Below are positions 54,969 to 64,000 of a stretch of 64,000 nt of DNA, in pieces (positions within the stretch are counted from its first letter, which is position 1; every line of letters begins with the position of its first letter). The stretch covers positions 1 through 64,000 of the forward strand of contig REEV01000098.1 in the NCBI GenBank assembly GCA_007694915.1. Reading direction: 5' to 3'. Source of the DNA: Cyanobium sp. PLM2.Bin73 (GTDB taxonomy: Bacteria; Cyanobacteriota; Cyanobacteriia; PCC-6307; Cyanobiaceae). The notes under the pieces are model-generated. The model did no database searches and had not been told where the DNA came from. It saw nothing but the letters and a program-made list of their open reading frames with translations. The position numbers and the translations under genes are program-made.

Positions 54969-56543
54969 ATGGTCGATCCCACGACGCTGGATGCCTGGTT
55001 GATTGCCTGGCTGCTGCTGCCCTTCCTGGCGGCCTTCAGCTCGGCGTTGCTGCCCCGTCTGGCCCGCCCCCTCGCTCTGGTGTGCGTGCTCACCACCCTG
55101 GCCTGGGGCGTTTGGGCCAGCCTCCCCGGGCGGCAGGTGCTGTTTGAACTGATCGGCAGCCTCGGGGTTCAGCTGCAGCTCGATGGGGTCGCGGCACCGT
55201 TTCTGCTGCTCAACGCCCTGGTGGTGCTGGCGGTGCTGGTGGACAGCTGGCGGCAGCCGCCACCGGGTCCCTTTCTGCTGTTGCTGATGGTGCTGCTGGG
55301 GGGCCTCAATTCCTCCTTCCTGGCCACCGATCTGGTGAGCCTCTACGTGGCCCTGGAGGTGGTGGGAATCACCGCCTTCTTGCTCATCCTCCAGAGCCGT
55401 GAGCCGCGCCAGCTCTGGATCGCCCTGCGCTACCTGCTGGTGGGCAATGGCGTGATGACGCTGTTCCTGATCGGCACTGGCCTTCTCTATCTTTATACCG
55501 GCAGTTTTCGCCTGCAGTCCCTGCAGGACCTGCCACCAGGCAGCACCACCCTGGCTGTGGGGCTGGCGCTCGTGATGCTGGGTCTGCTCACCAAGGCGGG
55601 CGTGTTCCTCAGCGGACTCTGGCTGCCCCAGACCCATGCCGAGGCCCCGGCCCAGGTGTCGGCGCTGCTCTCGGGGGTGGTGGTGGCCGGCGGGATCTGC
55701 CCTCTGCTGCGGCTGGCCCTGCTGCTCCCTGCCCAGCAACCGGTTTTCACCTGGGTTGGCCTGGCGAGTGTGCTGCTCGGCCTGGTGTATGCCCTCGGCG
55801 ACGGTGATCTGAAGCGCCTTCTGGCCTGGAGCACCCTCTCCCAGATGGGCTTCGCCCTGCTCAACCCCGCCGCCGGAGGCCTGTTCGTGCTCGGCCATGG
55901 CGTAGCCAAGGGGGCCCTCTTCCTGGCCGCTGGCAAGGTGCCCAGCCGCGACCTGTCCCTCTGGGGCCGGCAACCCCTCGCTCCGGCCCTGGCCCTGCCC
56001 CTGCTGGTGGGAGCCCTCTCGATCGCTGGAGCGCCGCCGCTGCTGGGCTACTACACCAAGGCCACCCTGGAGACCCTGCCGATCACCGGCATTCCCGGGC
56101 TGCCGGTGCAGCTGCTGGGTTGGCTCCTGCCGCTGCTGATGGTGGGCACGGCGGCGGTCTACGCACGCATCTGCTGGCTGCCCCTGGGAGCCGGCTGGCA
56201 GGTGCCGGCGCCCGGGGGGCTGCTGCTCGCCCTAGTGCTGGTGCTGGTGGGCCTGGTGGCGCCCCTCCTCCCCGGTGGTTCGCCCTTCCCCAGTACAGCG
56301 GCGCTCGGGAAGGGGCTGGGGGTGCTCGCCGCAGGCGCCGCTGTGGAGGCCCTGCGCCGCGGGCTGCGCAGGCCGGTGACGGCCCTTGGCTTCCGCCATC
56401 GCCTGAGGCTGCCTAACCTGGAGAGCCTGATCGACCTGCTCGGAGCCCTGGCCGTGGTGGGGGCGGGGCTGCAGCTGCTGCTGCTGCGCATGCAGCCCCT
56501 GAGCGCCGATCTGCTGGTAGTGGAGGCGGTATGTCTCGTCTGA
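54969..56543 (+). CDS. mrpD: Mrp/Mnh antiporter subunit D (proton-conducting membrane transporter)
   Basis: NuoN/NuoM family: SLYVALEVVGITAFLLI, LPQTHAEAPAQVSALLSGVVV, LAWSTLSQMGFAL. Confidence 0.9.
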   Translation: MVDPTTLDAWLIAWLLLPFLAAFSSALLPRLARPLALVCVLTTLAWGVWASLPGRQVLFELIGSLGVQLQLDGVAAPFLLLNALVVLAVLVDSWRQPPPGPFLLLLMVLLGGLNSSFLATDLVSLYVALEVVGITAFLLILQSREPRQLWIALRYLLVGNGVMTLFLIGTGLLYLYTGSFRLQSLQDLPPGSTTLAVGLALVMLGLLTKAGVFLSGLWLPQTHAEAPAQVSALLSGVVVAGGICPLLRLALLLPAQQPVFTWVGLASVLLGLVYALGDGDLKRLLAWSTLSQMGFALLNPAAGGLFVLGHGVAKGALFLAAGKVPSRDLSLWGRQPLAPALALPLLVGALSIAGAPPLLGYYTKATLETLPITGIPGLPVQLLGWLLPLLMVGTAAVYARICWLPLGAGWQVPAPGGLLLALVLVLVGLVAPLLPGGSPFPSTAALGKGLGVLAAGAAVEALRRGLRRPVTALGFRHRLRLPNLESLIDLLGALAVVGAGLQLLLLRMQPLSADLLVVEAVCLV

Positions 56544-56938
56544 TCGTGATCGCCCTGCGGATGCTGATCTGGCTGCTGCTCAGCGCCGATCCAGAGCTGC
56601 TCAATGTGGCCATCGGTCTGGCGGTATCCCTGGCACTGCCGCTGCCGCGGCGTGTGCGGGCTCTCTCTCCCGGTCAGTTCTGGCGAGCCCTCGGCGAAAG
56701 TGTCACCGCCCTGCCCCAGGCCTACAGCCAGGCCGCCCGGCTGCTCCTGCACCGACGGCTGGAGGAGAGCGTCGTGCACGATGAGCCGGCCCGGGTCGGC
56801 GGCCGTGCTTCCAGCGTGCTGGTGTTCCTGGACGTGTTCCGCATCACCCTCACCCCCTTCACCATTGCCCTGGGGCTGGAGGGCGGCGGCCGCCGCTACC
56901 GGGTGCACGAGCTGGTTTTCGAGGAGAAGGAGCGATGA
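56531..56938 (+). CDS. mrpE: Mrp/Mnh antiporter subunit E
   Basis: ITLTPFTIALGLE...YRVHELVF; 13 bp overlap with mrpD. Confidence 0.85.
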   Translation: MSRLIVIALRMLIWLLLSADPELLNVAIGLAVSLALPLPRRVRALSPGQFWRALGESVTALPQAYSQAARLLLHRRLEESVVHDEPARVGGRASSVLVFLDVFRITLTPFTIALGLEGGGRRYRVHELVFEEKER

Positions 56939-57183
56939 GCCTGCTCGTGTTCGGCATGGTGCTGGCCCTGCTGCTGCCGATCCTGGTGGTCTGCCGCCGC
57001 ACCGATGTGTGGCACCGCCTGGCCGCCTTCGCCAGCGTGTCCACCAAGGTGGCGATGGTGATGCTGGTGGTGTCGGTGGTGCGCGACGACTGGATGGTGG
57101 GTCTGGTGGGCGTGATCGTGCTCAGCGTGGGCAACGGCGCCGTGATGCTGCTCGCCAACCTGCTGCAGGGGGTGGAGGGATGA
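56935..57183 (+). CDS. mrpF: Mrp/Mnh antiporter subunit F
   Basis: 82 aa membrane protein, 4 bp overlaps on both sides. Confidence 0.82.
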   Translation: MSLLVFGMVLALLLPILVVCRRTDVWHRLAAFASVSTKVAMVMLVVSVVRDDWMVGLVGVIVLSVGNGAVMLLANLLQGVEG

Positions 57184-57500
57184 GTGGCGCGCTGCTGGCC
57201 GATGCCCCTGGGGTGCTGGCGGCCCTGGCCCAGGGCGCCAGCGCGGTGCTGCTGGGGCTGGGGCTGCTGTTCTGGTTTGCCGGCAGTTGGCCCCTGCTGG
57301 GCCGGGCCAGCTACCTCACCAAGCTGCACTACCTGGGCATCTCCGACACCCTCGGCTCGGCGCTGATGTTGCTGGGGCTGCTGCTGCGCTTCCAGCGCGA
57401 GTGGCCGCTGCTGGTGCTGGCGCTGCTGTCGCTGGTGGTGTGGAACACGATCTTCGGCTACGTGCTGGCGGCCTGCTCCCAGCCCCGCCGCCGCCCCTGA
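57180..57500 (+). CDS. mrpG: Mrp/Mnh antiporter subunit G
   Basis: GLGLLFWFAGSWPLLGRASYLTKLHYLGISDTLGSALMLLGLLL. Confidence 0.85.
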   Translation: MSGALLADAPGVLAALAQGASAVLLGLGLLFWFAGSWPLLGRASYLTKLHYLGISDTLGSALMLLGLLLRFQREWPLLVLALLSLVVWNTIFGYVLAACSQPRRRP

Positions 57501-57508
57501 CCCTGGCC

Positions 57509-58063
57509 ATGACCCTCGGCTCCGACCTGCCCCTGCTGCTGCCGCTCACGGCCCTGCTGCCGCTGACGGCGATCCTGGTGGTGGTGCAGAGCAACCCCTA
57601 CCAGACCCTGGTGCTGCGCGGCATCCTCGGGGCCGTGGCGGCGCTGATCTACGCCCTGCTGGGCGCGGCCGACGTGGCCCTCACCGAGGCCCTGGTGGGC
57701 ACCCTGCTCTCCACCACCCTCTACGCGGTGGCCCTGCGCTCCTCGATGGTGCTGCGCCTGGCACGGCCGGCCGGCGCCGAGCCCTTGCCGGGGGAGCTGC
57801 GCCAGCAGCTGGAGGCCTGGCTGGAACCCCTCAGCCTGCGGCTGGAGCTGCTGGAGCAGGGCCAGGCCGGCGACCTCCATGGCCTGCTGGAGTGGCAGCC
57901 CCAGGCCCGTGAGCTGCAGCTGCGCCTGCACAGTCCGCGGCTGCTGCAGCGCCTGGCCGCCCTGCCGCGCACCGGCGGCTGGGGTGATCTGAGCGCCGCC
58001 TTGCGGCTGGTGCCGGCTGCTAGCGAGCCCAACCCCGACCCAACCGTGAGCGCGGAGCGATGA
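57509..58063 (+). CDS. Truncated MrpA-like subunit (DUF4040/MbhD region)
   Basis: RGILGAVAALIYALLGAADVALTEALVGTLLSTTLYAVALRS; no upstream MrpA antiporter domain. Confidence 0.8.
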   Translation: MTLGSDLPLLLPLTALLPLTAILVVVQSNPYQTLVLRGILGAVAALIYALLGAADVALTEALVGTLLSTTLYAVALRSSMVLRLARPAGAEPLPGELRQQLEAWLEPLSLRLELLEQGQAGDLHGLLEWQPQARELQLRLHSPRLLQRLAALPRTGGWGDLSAALRLVPAASEPNPDPTVSAER

Positions 58064-58737
58064 ACAGCATCCACCTGCGCGTGGTGTACGGACCGGCGGC
58101 CGTGCTGGTGTGTCTGCTGCCCCTGGGCCTGACCCTGCCGCCCCTGCCGGATGTCAGCGCCACGGTGGCCGAGCTGCTGGAGGCGGGGCGGGTGCCCAAC
58201 CTGGTGGCCACGGTGATCCTGCACACCCGCCTCTACGACACGGTGGCCGAGGTTGTGGTGTTCACACTGGCCTCGATCGGCGTGCGCTGGATCTTCAGCG
58301 GCGATCCGCTCCAGCGCCGCATCCGCGTGCTCCAGGACGCCCCCTCAGTGGTGCTCTGCCAGCTGGGCGCCACGGTGTGCGCTCTGGTGGGGGTGGAACT
58401 TGCCCTGCGCGGCCATCTCTCCCCCGGTGGTGGCTTTGCGGCCGGGGTGGCCGGCGGCACCGCCATCGGCCTGCTGCTGATCAGCGGCTCGCTGCGTCTG
58501 GTCGACCGCTTCTACAACCGCTACCGCGCCGACCTGTGGGAGAAGGGGGCGGTGGTGGTGTTCCTGCTGCTGGCCTTCCTCAGCCTCGAGGGCCTGGGGC
58601 CGGCCATGGGTGGACGCTTCGGCGCGATCGCCAGTGGCGGCCTGATCCCCCTGCTCAACGTGCTGGTGGCCATGAAGGTGACGCTGGGGTCGTGGGCGAT
58701 GGTGCAGCTGCTGGTGCGCTACCGGGGGCTGCTCTGA
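58060..58737 (+). CDS. mrpB: Mrp/Mnh antiporter subunit B
   Basis: GHLSPGGGFAAGVAGGTAIGLLLISG MnhB signature. Confidence 0.88.
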   Translation: MNSIHLRVVYGPAAVLVCLLPLGLTLPPLPDVSATVAELLEAGRVPNLVATVILHTRLYDTVAEVVVFTLASIGVRWIFSGDPLQRRIRVLQDAPSVVLCQLGATVCALVGVELALRGHLSPGGGFAAGVAGGTAIGLLLISGSLRLVDRFYNRYRADLWEKGAVVVFLLLAFLSLEGLGPAMGGRFGAIASGGLIPLLNVLVAMKVTLGSWAMVQLLVRYRGLL

Positions 58738-58765
58738 GCGATCAGCGGGGTTCCGGTCGCGGGGT

Positions 58766-60106
58766 TCAGGAGGGCTGAGCAGCCACTGCGCTGCGGCTGC
58801 CGATCACCAGGCGCAGCAGCACCGGGGCCAGGAAGGTGGTGCCGATCACCATCACCAGCACGGCGGCCTCGAGGGAGGCGGAGAGGATGCCGGCCTGGGT
58901 GCCGAGGCCAAGGAAGATCAGGCCCACCTCGCCGCGGGGCATCATCCCCAGCCCCACCACCAGCCGGTTGCTGGGCTCCTTGCTGGTGTACGTCCAGCCC
59001 GCCGCCACCTTGCCGGCCACCGCCACCACCAGCAGGAACGCCGCCACGATCAGCCCCTCGCGGTTGGCGGGATCGAAGGGGTTGAGCACCGAGAGATCCA
59101 TGCCGGTGCCGATCAGCACGAAGAACACCGTGGCGAACAGCGCCACCAGTGGTTTCACCGCCGTATCGATGTCGTGGGTGTGCTTCGAGGCACTGAGGAT
59201 GAGGCCGGCGGCGAAGGCCCCGAGCGCGGCTTCCAGGCCGATGGCCTGGGCGGCGAAACAGCTGAGCGTGAGCACCACGAAGCTGGCCACGGCCACATCA
59301 CCCGGGGCCTTGAGGCGGTCCACCACCCAGTCGAACGCCGGAGCGGCGGTGCGGCTGAGGAACAGGGCGGCTGCCACGAACACCACAGCGGCGGCGCAGA
59401 GCTTGAGCACCGGGCCAATGCTGAAGGCACCGCCGCCGGCCAGGCTCACCACCACCGCAAGGATGACGATGCCGAGGATGTCGTCGAGCACCGCGGCGCC
59501 GATCACGATCTGGCCCTCTTTCCGCTTCAGCCACTGCAACTCACTGAACACACTGGCGGTGATGCCGATCGAGGTGGCGGTCATGGCCGCGCCGGCGAAC
59601 ACCGCCGGGATCAACGGCACAGCGAACAGGTAGTGGAGGCCAGCCGTGCCCAGGGCGAAGGGCAGCACCACCCCAGTCAGCGCCACACCGGTGGCCTGCA
59701 ATCCCACGGCCACCAGTTCATCGAGCTCGCTCTCCAGGCCGGTGAGGAAGAGCAGGGCGAACAGACCGATCTGGGAGACGGCCTGCAGGCTGGGGAAAGT
59801 TTCCCGGTAGATCTCGGCCACGGTGTCGGCCGGGACATCGGCCAGCGAGCCCACCAGCCCCAGAACGGCTTCACTGAGCTCGGCCTGGGCATCCGGAGGC
59901 ACCACCAGGTGGAGGCCGGAGGCGCCGATCAGCACGCCGGCCACGAGTTCGCCCAGGATGGTGGGCAGCTGCAGGCGCACCATCAGCTCGGCGATGGCGC
60001 GGGCCGCCACGAAGATCACGAGAAAGCGGCCGACCCCGATCAGCGTTTCGGCCACCTCGATCTGGTGACTGCCGATCTCCATCAGCAGTGCGGGTAAGGG
60101 GAGCAT
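58766..60106 (-). CDS. CPA2 family cation:proton antiporter (NapA-like)
   Basis: LPTILGELVAGVLIG, FLTGLESELDELV, GAAMTATSIGITASVF, MPRGEVGLIFLGLG. Confidence 0.92.
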   Translation of the reverse strand: MLPLPALLMEIGSHQIEVAETLIGVGRFLVIFVAARAIAELMVRLQLPTILGELVAGVLIGASGLHLVVPPDAQAELSEAVLGLVGSLADVPADTVAEIYRETFPSLQAVSQIGLFALLFLTGLESELDELVAVGLQATGVALTGVVLPFALGTAGLHYLFAVPLIPAVFAGAAMTATSIGITASVFSELQWLKRKEGQIVIGAAVLDDILGIVILAVVVSLAGGGAFSIGPVLKLCAAAVVFVAAALFLSRTAAPAFDWVVDRLKAPGDVAVASFVVLTLSCFAAQAIGLEAALGAFAAGLILSASKHTHDIDTAVKPLVALFATVFFVLIGTGMDLSVLNPFDPANREGLIVAAFLLVVAVAGKVAAGWTYTSKEPSNRLVVGLGMMPRGEVGLIFLGLGTQAGILSASLEAAVLVMVIGTTFLAPVLLRLVIGSRSAVAAQPS

Positions 60107-60151
60107 CGAGCCGAGAGACAGAGTGCGCGCGCCAGTGTCTAGTACAGGTGC

Positions 60152-60219
60152 CAGGGAAGTTGGTGGCTCGGCAGGAGCCGCGTCCTCAGTCCTACTGATG
60201 GCACCAATCAGCTTCCCTG
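60152..60219 (-). ncRNA. Candidate structured leader RNA (three-way junction) of the antiporter gene
   Basis: Closing stem cagggaag+ttggtg / caccaa+(tcag bulge)+cttccctg; internal hairpins ggctc-ggcag-gagcc and tcag-tccta-ctga. Confidence 0.4.
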
Positions 60220-60581
60220 ATCACGTTGGGTCTCGCTAGCAACGGTTGCCCCGCGCGAAGATGTTGTAGCGAGGGGACTGCCCCGGACCGGCCGTCTTGA
60301 TGCCGTCACGGCGTCGGTCGCAGACCGTGAGCTCGGTGTCGATCAGTCCTCAGCCTCCTAGGAGCGATTCCGGAGCGAGGCGCGAGATCGAACGCATATG
60401 CGTGGGACTGAGATGGCCGCGCATGTCCGTCTCCAGCCAGGCCAAGGCCAGCAGGATCAGCAGGCTCACCGTCGGCACTCAAAGGGTTTCGAATCATGGC
60501 CACAGGGCGGCGCCCGTGGCGAACACGACCCAGTTCGTTCCCGACACGCCTAGGTTTCGCCGCCCACCTTCGCCTGTATCA

Positions 60582-62303
60582 ATGACCACAGCATCGGCGC
60601 CTCCTCGGCGTCCCGGTCTGAGGGTGTTCAATCACATCAGCACCAACAACATCAAGGGCGATCTGTTCGGCGGTGTCACCGCCGCGGTGATCGCCCTGCC
60701 CATGGCCCTGGCCTTCGGTGTGGCCGCGTTCGGTGGCGCCGAGGGCGGCGCCGTCGCCGGGCTCTGGGGGGCGGTGCTGGTGGGGCTGTTCGCCGCCCTG
60801 TTCGGTGGTACGCCCGCCCTGATCTCCGAGCCCACCGGTCCGATGACGGTGGTGATGACGGCGGTGGTGGCCGATCTCACCTCCCGCGATCCGCAGAACG
60901 GCCTGGCCATGGCCTTCACGGTGGTGATGCTGGCAGGGGTGTTCCAGATCGCCTTCGGGGTGCTGAAGCTGGGCCGCTATGTCACCCAGATGCCCTACAC
61001 GGTGATCTCGGGCTTCATGAGCGGCATCGGCATCATCCTGATCGTGCTGCAGATCGGCCCGTTTCTGGGCCAGCCGATCCCCGCTGGCGGCGTGCTGGGC
61101 ACCCTTTCGGCGCTGCCGTCCCTGGTGGCCAGTGCCGAGCTGGACGAGGTGCTGCTGGCGGTGATCATCCTGGCGATTCTGTGGTTCACCCCCCGGCGGT
61201 TGCGCAGCGTCGTTCCGGCCCAGCTGATCGCCCTGGTAATCGGCACCCTGCTCTCCCTGTCATTGCTGCAGGGCGATGCCGACGGCCTGCGCCGCATCGG
61301 CGTGATCGCCTCCGGTTTTCCCCAGCTGCAGATCCCTCACTTCGAGCTCCCCCTGATCCGGGTGATGCTGATCGATGCAGCGGTGCTGGGGATGCTCGGC
61401 TGCATCGATGCTCTGCTCACTTCGGTGATCGCTGACAGCATCACCCGCACCGAGCACAACTCCAACAAGGAACTGATCGGTCAGGGTCTGGGCAATCTGG
61501 CCTCCGGGCTGTTCGGTGGCCTGCCCGGTGCCGGCGCCACCATGGGCACGGTGGTGAACATCCAGAGCGGCGGCCGCAGCGCCCTCTCGGGCATCGCCCG
61601 GGCCCTGGTGCTGATGCTGGTGATCCTGGCCGGTGCGCGGCTGGCCGGCCAGATCCCCCTGGCGGTGCTGGCGGGCATCGCCCTGAAGGTGGGCGTGGAC
61701 ATCATCGACTGGGGATTCCTCAGGCGCGCCCACCAGATCTCCATCAAGGGCGCCCTGATCATGTATCTGGTGATCGCCCTCACGGTGCTGGTGGATCTGA
61801 TCGCCGCCGTGGGCATCGGCGTGTTCATCGCCAACATCCTCACCATCGACAAGATGACGGCACTGCAGTCGAAGTCAGTGAAGTCGGTGAGCACCGGTGA
61901 TGGCGGCCTGATCCTGCCGGACGATGAAAAAGCCCTGCTCGACCAGGGCAAGGGCCAGGTGCTGCTGTTCCAGCTCAACGGCGCCATGCTCTTCGGTGTG
62001 GCCAAGGCGATCGCCCGCGAGCACAATGCCATCCGCGACTGCAAGGCGGTGATCTTCGACCTCTCCGAGGTGTCGCACCTAGGCGTCACTGCCTCCCTGG
62101 CGGTGGAGAATGCCGTGGAGGAAGCGATCGAGAAAGGCCGCCTGGTGTATGTGGTGGGCGCCACAGGTACCACCCAGCGACGCCTGGAGAAGCTGGGCCT
62201 GTATCAGAAACTGCCGTCTGACCACATCAGCATCAGCCGTTGTGAGGCACTCCAGCAGGCCGTCACCGCGATTGCGGCAGGGCCCGATGCCGGCAGTACG
62301 TGA
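60582..62303 (+). CDS. bicA: SulP family anion transporter, Na+-dependent bicarbonate transporter BicA
   Basis: NIKGDLFGGVTAAVIALPMALAFGVAAFGGAEGGAVAGLWGAV, GTPALISEPTGPMTVVM, C-terminal STAS domain. Confidence 0.92.
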   Translation: MTTASAPPRRPGLRVFNHISTNNIKGDLFGGVTAAVIALPMALAFGVAAFGGAEGGAVAGLWGAVLVGLFAALFGGTPALISEPTGPMTVVMTAVVADLTSRDPQNGLAMAFTVVMLAGVFQIAFGVLKLGRYVTQMPYTVISGFMSGIGIILIVLQIGPFLGQPIPAGGVLGTLSALPSLVASAELDEVLLAVIILAILWFTPRRLRSVVPAQLIALVIGTLLSLSLLQGDADGLRRIGVIASGFPQLQIPHFELPLIRVMLIDAAVLGMLGCIDALLTSVIADSITRTEHNSNKELIGQGLGNLASGLFGGLPGAGATMGTVVNIQSGGRSALSGIARALVLMLVILAGARLAGQIPLAVLAGIALKVGVDIIDWGFLRRAHQISIKGALIMYLVIALTVLVDLIAAVGIGVFIANILTIDKMTALQSKSVKSVSTGDGGLILPDDEKALLDQGKGQVLLFQLNGAMLFGVAKAIAREHNAIRDCKAVIFDLSEVSHLGVTASLAVENAVEEAIEKGRLVYVVGATGTTQRRLEKLGLYQKLPSDHISISRCEALQQAVTAIAAGPDAGST

Positions 62304-62349
62304 TCACGGCACCAGCTGATCACGGCCAAAGCTGCTCGCGATCATGGAG

Positions 62350-62374
62350 GCCCCGGCAATGGCCGGGGCTTTTT
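62350..62374 (+). terminator. Rho-independent terminator downstream of bicA
   Basis: gccccggc-aatg-gccggggc followed by TTTTT. Confidence 0.93.
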
Positions 62375-62580
62375 CGTGGCCGTGCTGCTGTTGATGCTGG
62401 AACATGATTCGCAAAACAACATGCCAAAACGGGTGATTTGGCCACGTCAACGGGCGGCAGCCGCTCACCGATCAGCTCCACTGATCGCTCCGATTCAGGT
62501 TGCTTCTAGCGGCCAGAAATGCCGCCATTGCGCCTCGCACAGTCTTTAATCTTGACCGACTTCATTCATTCCCCCCTCCG

Positions 62581-63552
62581 ATGCCTGCGCCACAGGAGCG
62601 CCCCCCGGGCGGCTGCGACGCACTCAGCCAGCACATGCGTACCATCGGCCGCATTCCCTTACTCACCGCCGAGGAGGAAATCAGCCTGGCCCGCCTGGTG
62701 CAGGCGGGCCGCCAAGTGCAGGAGGTGGCCGAGGAAATGAAGCTTCGCGCCGGTGGGGTGGTCCCCAGCCTCGAGGCCTGGGCTCTCGAAGCGGGCATGG
62801 ACTCCGGCGAGCTGCGACGCTGTCTGCGCCAGGCCAGCCAGGCCCGCAGCCGCATGGTGATGGCCAACCTGCGCCTGGTGGTGAGCCTGGCGCGCCGCTC
62901 CATGCACCGCCCGGCCGACCTGGAAGACCTGATCCAGGAGGGCACGATCGGTCTGATCCGGGCCGTGGAGCGCTTCGATCCCAGCCGCGGTTATCGCTTC
63001 TCCACCTATGCCGTGTGGTGGATCCGCGACGGCATCGGCAGGTCGGTGGTGGCCCGGGGCCGCACCATTCGTCTGCCCTACTCGATGGTGCAGCAACTGC
63101 ATCGGCTGGCCCAGGCCCAGCAGGGCCTGGGCCAGCAGCTGGGCCGGGATCCCAGCCTGGCTGAGCTGGCGGCCGCCACGGGCCTCAAACCCCTGGACAT
63201 CCGCGAGGTGCTGTTCCGGGCGCAGGAGCCCCTCAGCCTCGACGGCCAACGGGGCGGCGACGCCGATTCGCTTCTGATCGACAGCCTGGCCTGCCAGGCC
63301 AGCCGACCCCAGGAGCAGGTCATCGCCGCCCTGATGCGCCAGGAGATCGAGCAGCTGCTGGATGAACTGCCGCCCCTTGAGGCCGAGCTGCTGCGGCTGC
63401 GCTACGGCCTGCGGTCGGCCGAGCCCCTGAGCCTGAGCGCAGTAGCGCGGCAGATGGGGATCAGCCGTGACAGTGCCCGCGGGCTGGAACGGCGGGCCAA
63501 CGCCTCGATCCGCCGCCTGTCCAACCACGTTGTTGACTACTTGGAAGCCTGA
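62581..63552 (+). CDS. Sigma-70 family RNA polymerase sigma factor (group 2 type)
   Basis: ANLRLVVSLARR...DLIQEGTIGLIRAVERFDPSRGYRFSTYAVWWIRDGIGR; region 4 ISRDSARGLERRANASIRRL. Confidence 0.93.
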   Translation: MPAPQERPPGGCDALSQHMRTIGRIPLLTAEEEISLARLVQAGRQVQEVAEEMKLRAGGVVPSLEAWALEAGMDSGELRRCLRQASQARSRMVMANLRLVVSLARRSMHRPADLEDLIQEGTIGLIRAVERFDPSRGYRFSTYAVWWIRDGIGRSVVARGRTIRLPYSMVQQLHRLAQAQQGLGQQLGRDPSLAELAAATGLKPLDIREVLFRAQEPLSLDGQRGGDADSLLIDSLACQASRPQEQVIAALMRQEIEQLLDELPPLEAELLRLRYGLRSAEPLSLSAVARQMGISRDSARGLERRANASIRRLSNHVVDYLEA

Positions 63553-63562
63553 AGCCCCCGCG

Positions 63563-64000
63563 ATGCCCTGGCATCCCCACCTGTGGCATCCCACCACCCA
63601 GGTGGCCTCCGCTCCGGCGCCGCTGCGGGTGCGCGCGGCCCGTGGCAGCGAGCTGGAGCTGGAGGACGGCCGGCGGCTGATCGACGCCATCAGCAGCTGG
63701 TGGGTGACCCTGCACGGCCATGCCGAACCGGCGATCGCCGCGGCCATCGCCCGCCAGGCCCAGCAGCTGGAGCAGGTGATCTTCGCCAATTTCAGCCACG
63801 AACCGGCCGAGCGGCTGGCCACCCGGCTCAGCGCCCTGAGCGGGCTGAAGCGGCTGTTCTTCTCCGACAACGGCTCCACGGCGGTGGAGGTGGCCCTCAA
63901 GATCGCCTGGCAGTGGTGGCGCAACCAGGAGGGAGTCGGCGACGGCGGCGCCAGTGAGCGGCGGCAGCTGATCGCCTTCGAAGGCGCCTACCACGGCGAC
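63563..64000 (+). CDS. bioA: Adenosylmethionine-8-amino-7-oxononanoate aminotransferase, runs off the window
   Basis: MPWHPHLWHPTTQ, DAISSWWVTLHGHAEPAIAAAI, FFSDNGSTAVEVALKIAWQ, FEGAYHGD; no stop before 64000. Confidence 0.92.
   Translation, partial: MPWHPHLWHPTTQVASAPAPLRVRAARGSELELEDGRRLIDAISSWWVTLHGHAEPAIAAAIARQAQQLEQVIFANFSHEPAERLATRLSALSGLKRLFFSDNGSTAVEVALKIAWQWWRNQEGVGDGGASERRQLIAFEGAYHGD

Noticed and set aside
60152-60219. Hammerhead ribozyme (contains CTGAGGAC on the minus strand)
   Set aside because: No GAAA/CGAAAC core segment and the stem arrangement does not fit.
62313-62338. 10-bp direct repeat TGATCACGGC after bicA
   Set aside because: Short, two copies only, next to a normal terminator; likely chance or slippage.

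Overview
The window is 64 kb of high-GC, gene-dense cyanobacterial chromosome. The picocyanobacterial (Cyanobium/Synechococcus-like) assignment is inferred from gene content: OCP/FRP/CrtW, BicA, the Mrp antiporter, DUF3685 and a CSP41-like protein. Nearly all of it is protein coding. I found no rRNA, tRNA, CRISPR array or intact transposon. Main points: (1) A guanidine uptake and hydrolysis operon on the minus strand (3782-8771): guanidine hydrolase, HypA- and HypB-like nickel chaperones, and an ABC transporter. It is preceded by a clear guanidine-I (ykkC) riboswitch at about 8797-8916. (2) An unusual fusion gene (25564-27741): a degenerate sigma54-activator-like AAA+ domain joined to a membrane NapH/NosR-type polyferredoxin, with three 21-bp spaced repeats upstream and a 26-aa TM micro-ORF downstream. 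(3) All four parts of the ligase-associated DNA damage response (PdeM, Lhr-like helicase, ATP-dependent ligase, MBL exonuclease), scattered over about 20 kb instead of forming one operon. (4) An OCP-CrtW-FRP photoprotection cassette. (5) A type III PKS / FAD oxidoreductase / methyltransferase trio of the alkylresorcinol (hierridin-like) kind. (6) A polyamine-type ABC transporter divergent from an amine oxidase. (7) A Na+/bicarbonate block: Mrp CDEFG-A'-B, a CPA2 antiporter and BicA. There is a riboswitch-like three-way-junction candidate in the antiporter leader. (8) Decayed or structured intergenic regions around mgtC/mgtE and downstream of the UPF0016 gene. Start codons are my estimates where the supplied ORF extends upstream of the likely start.
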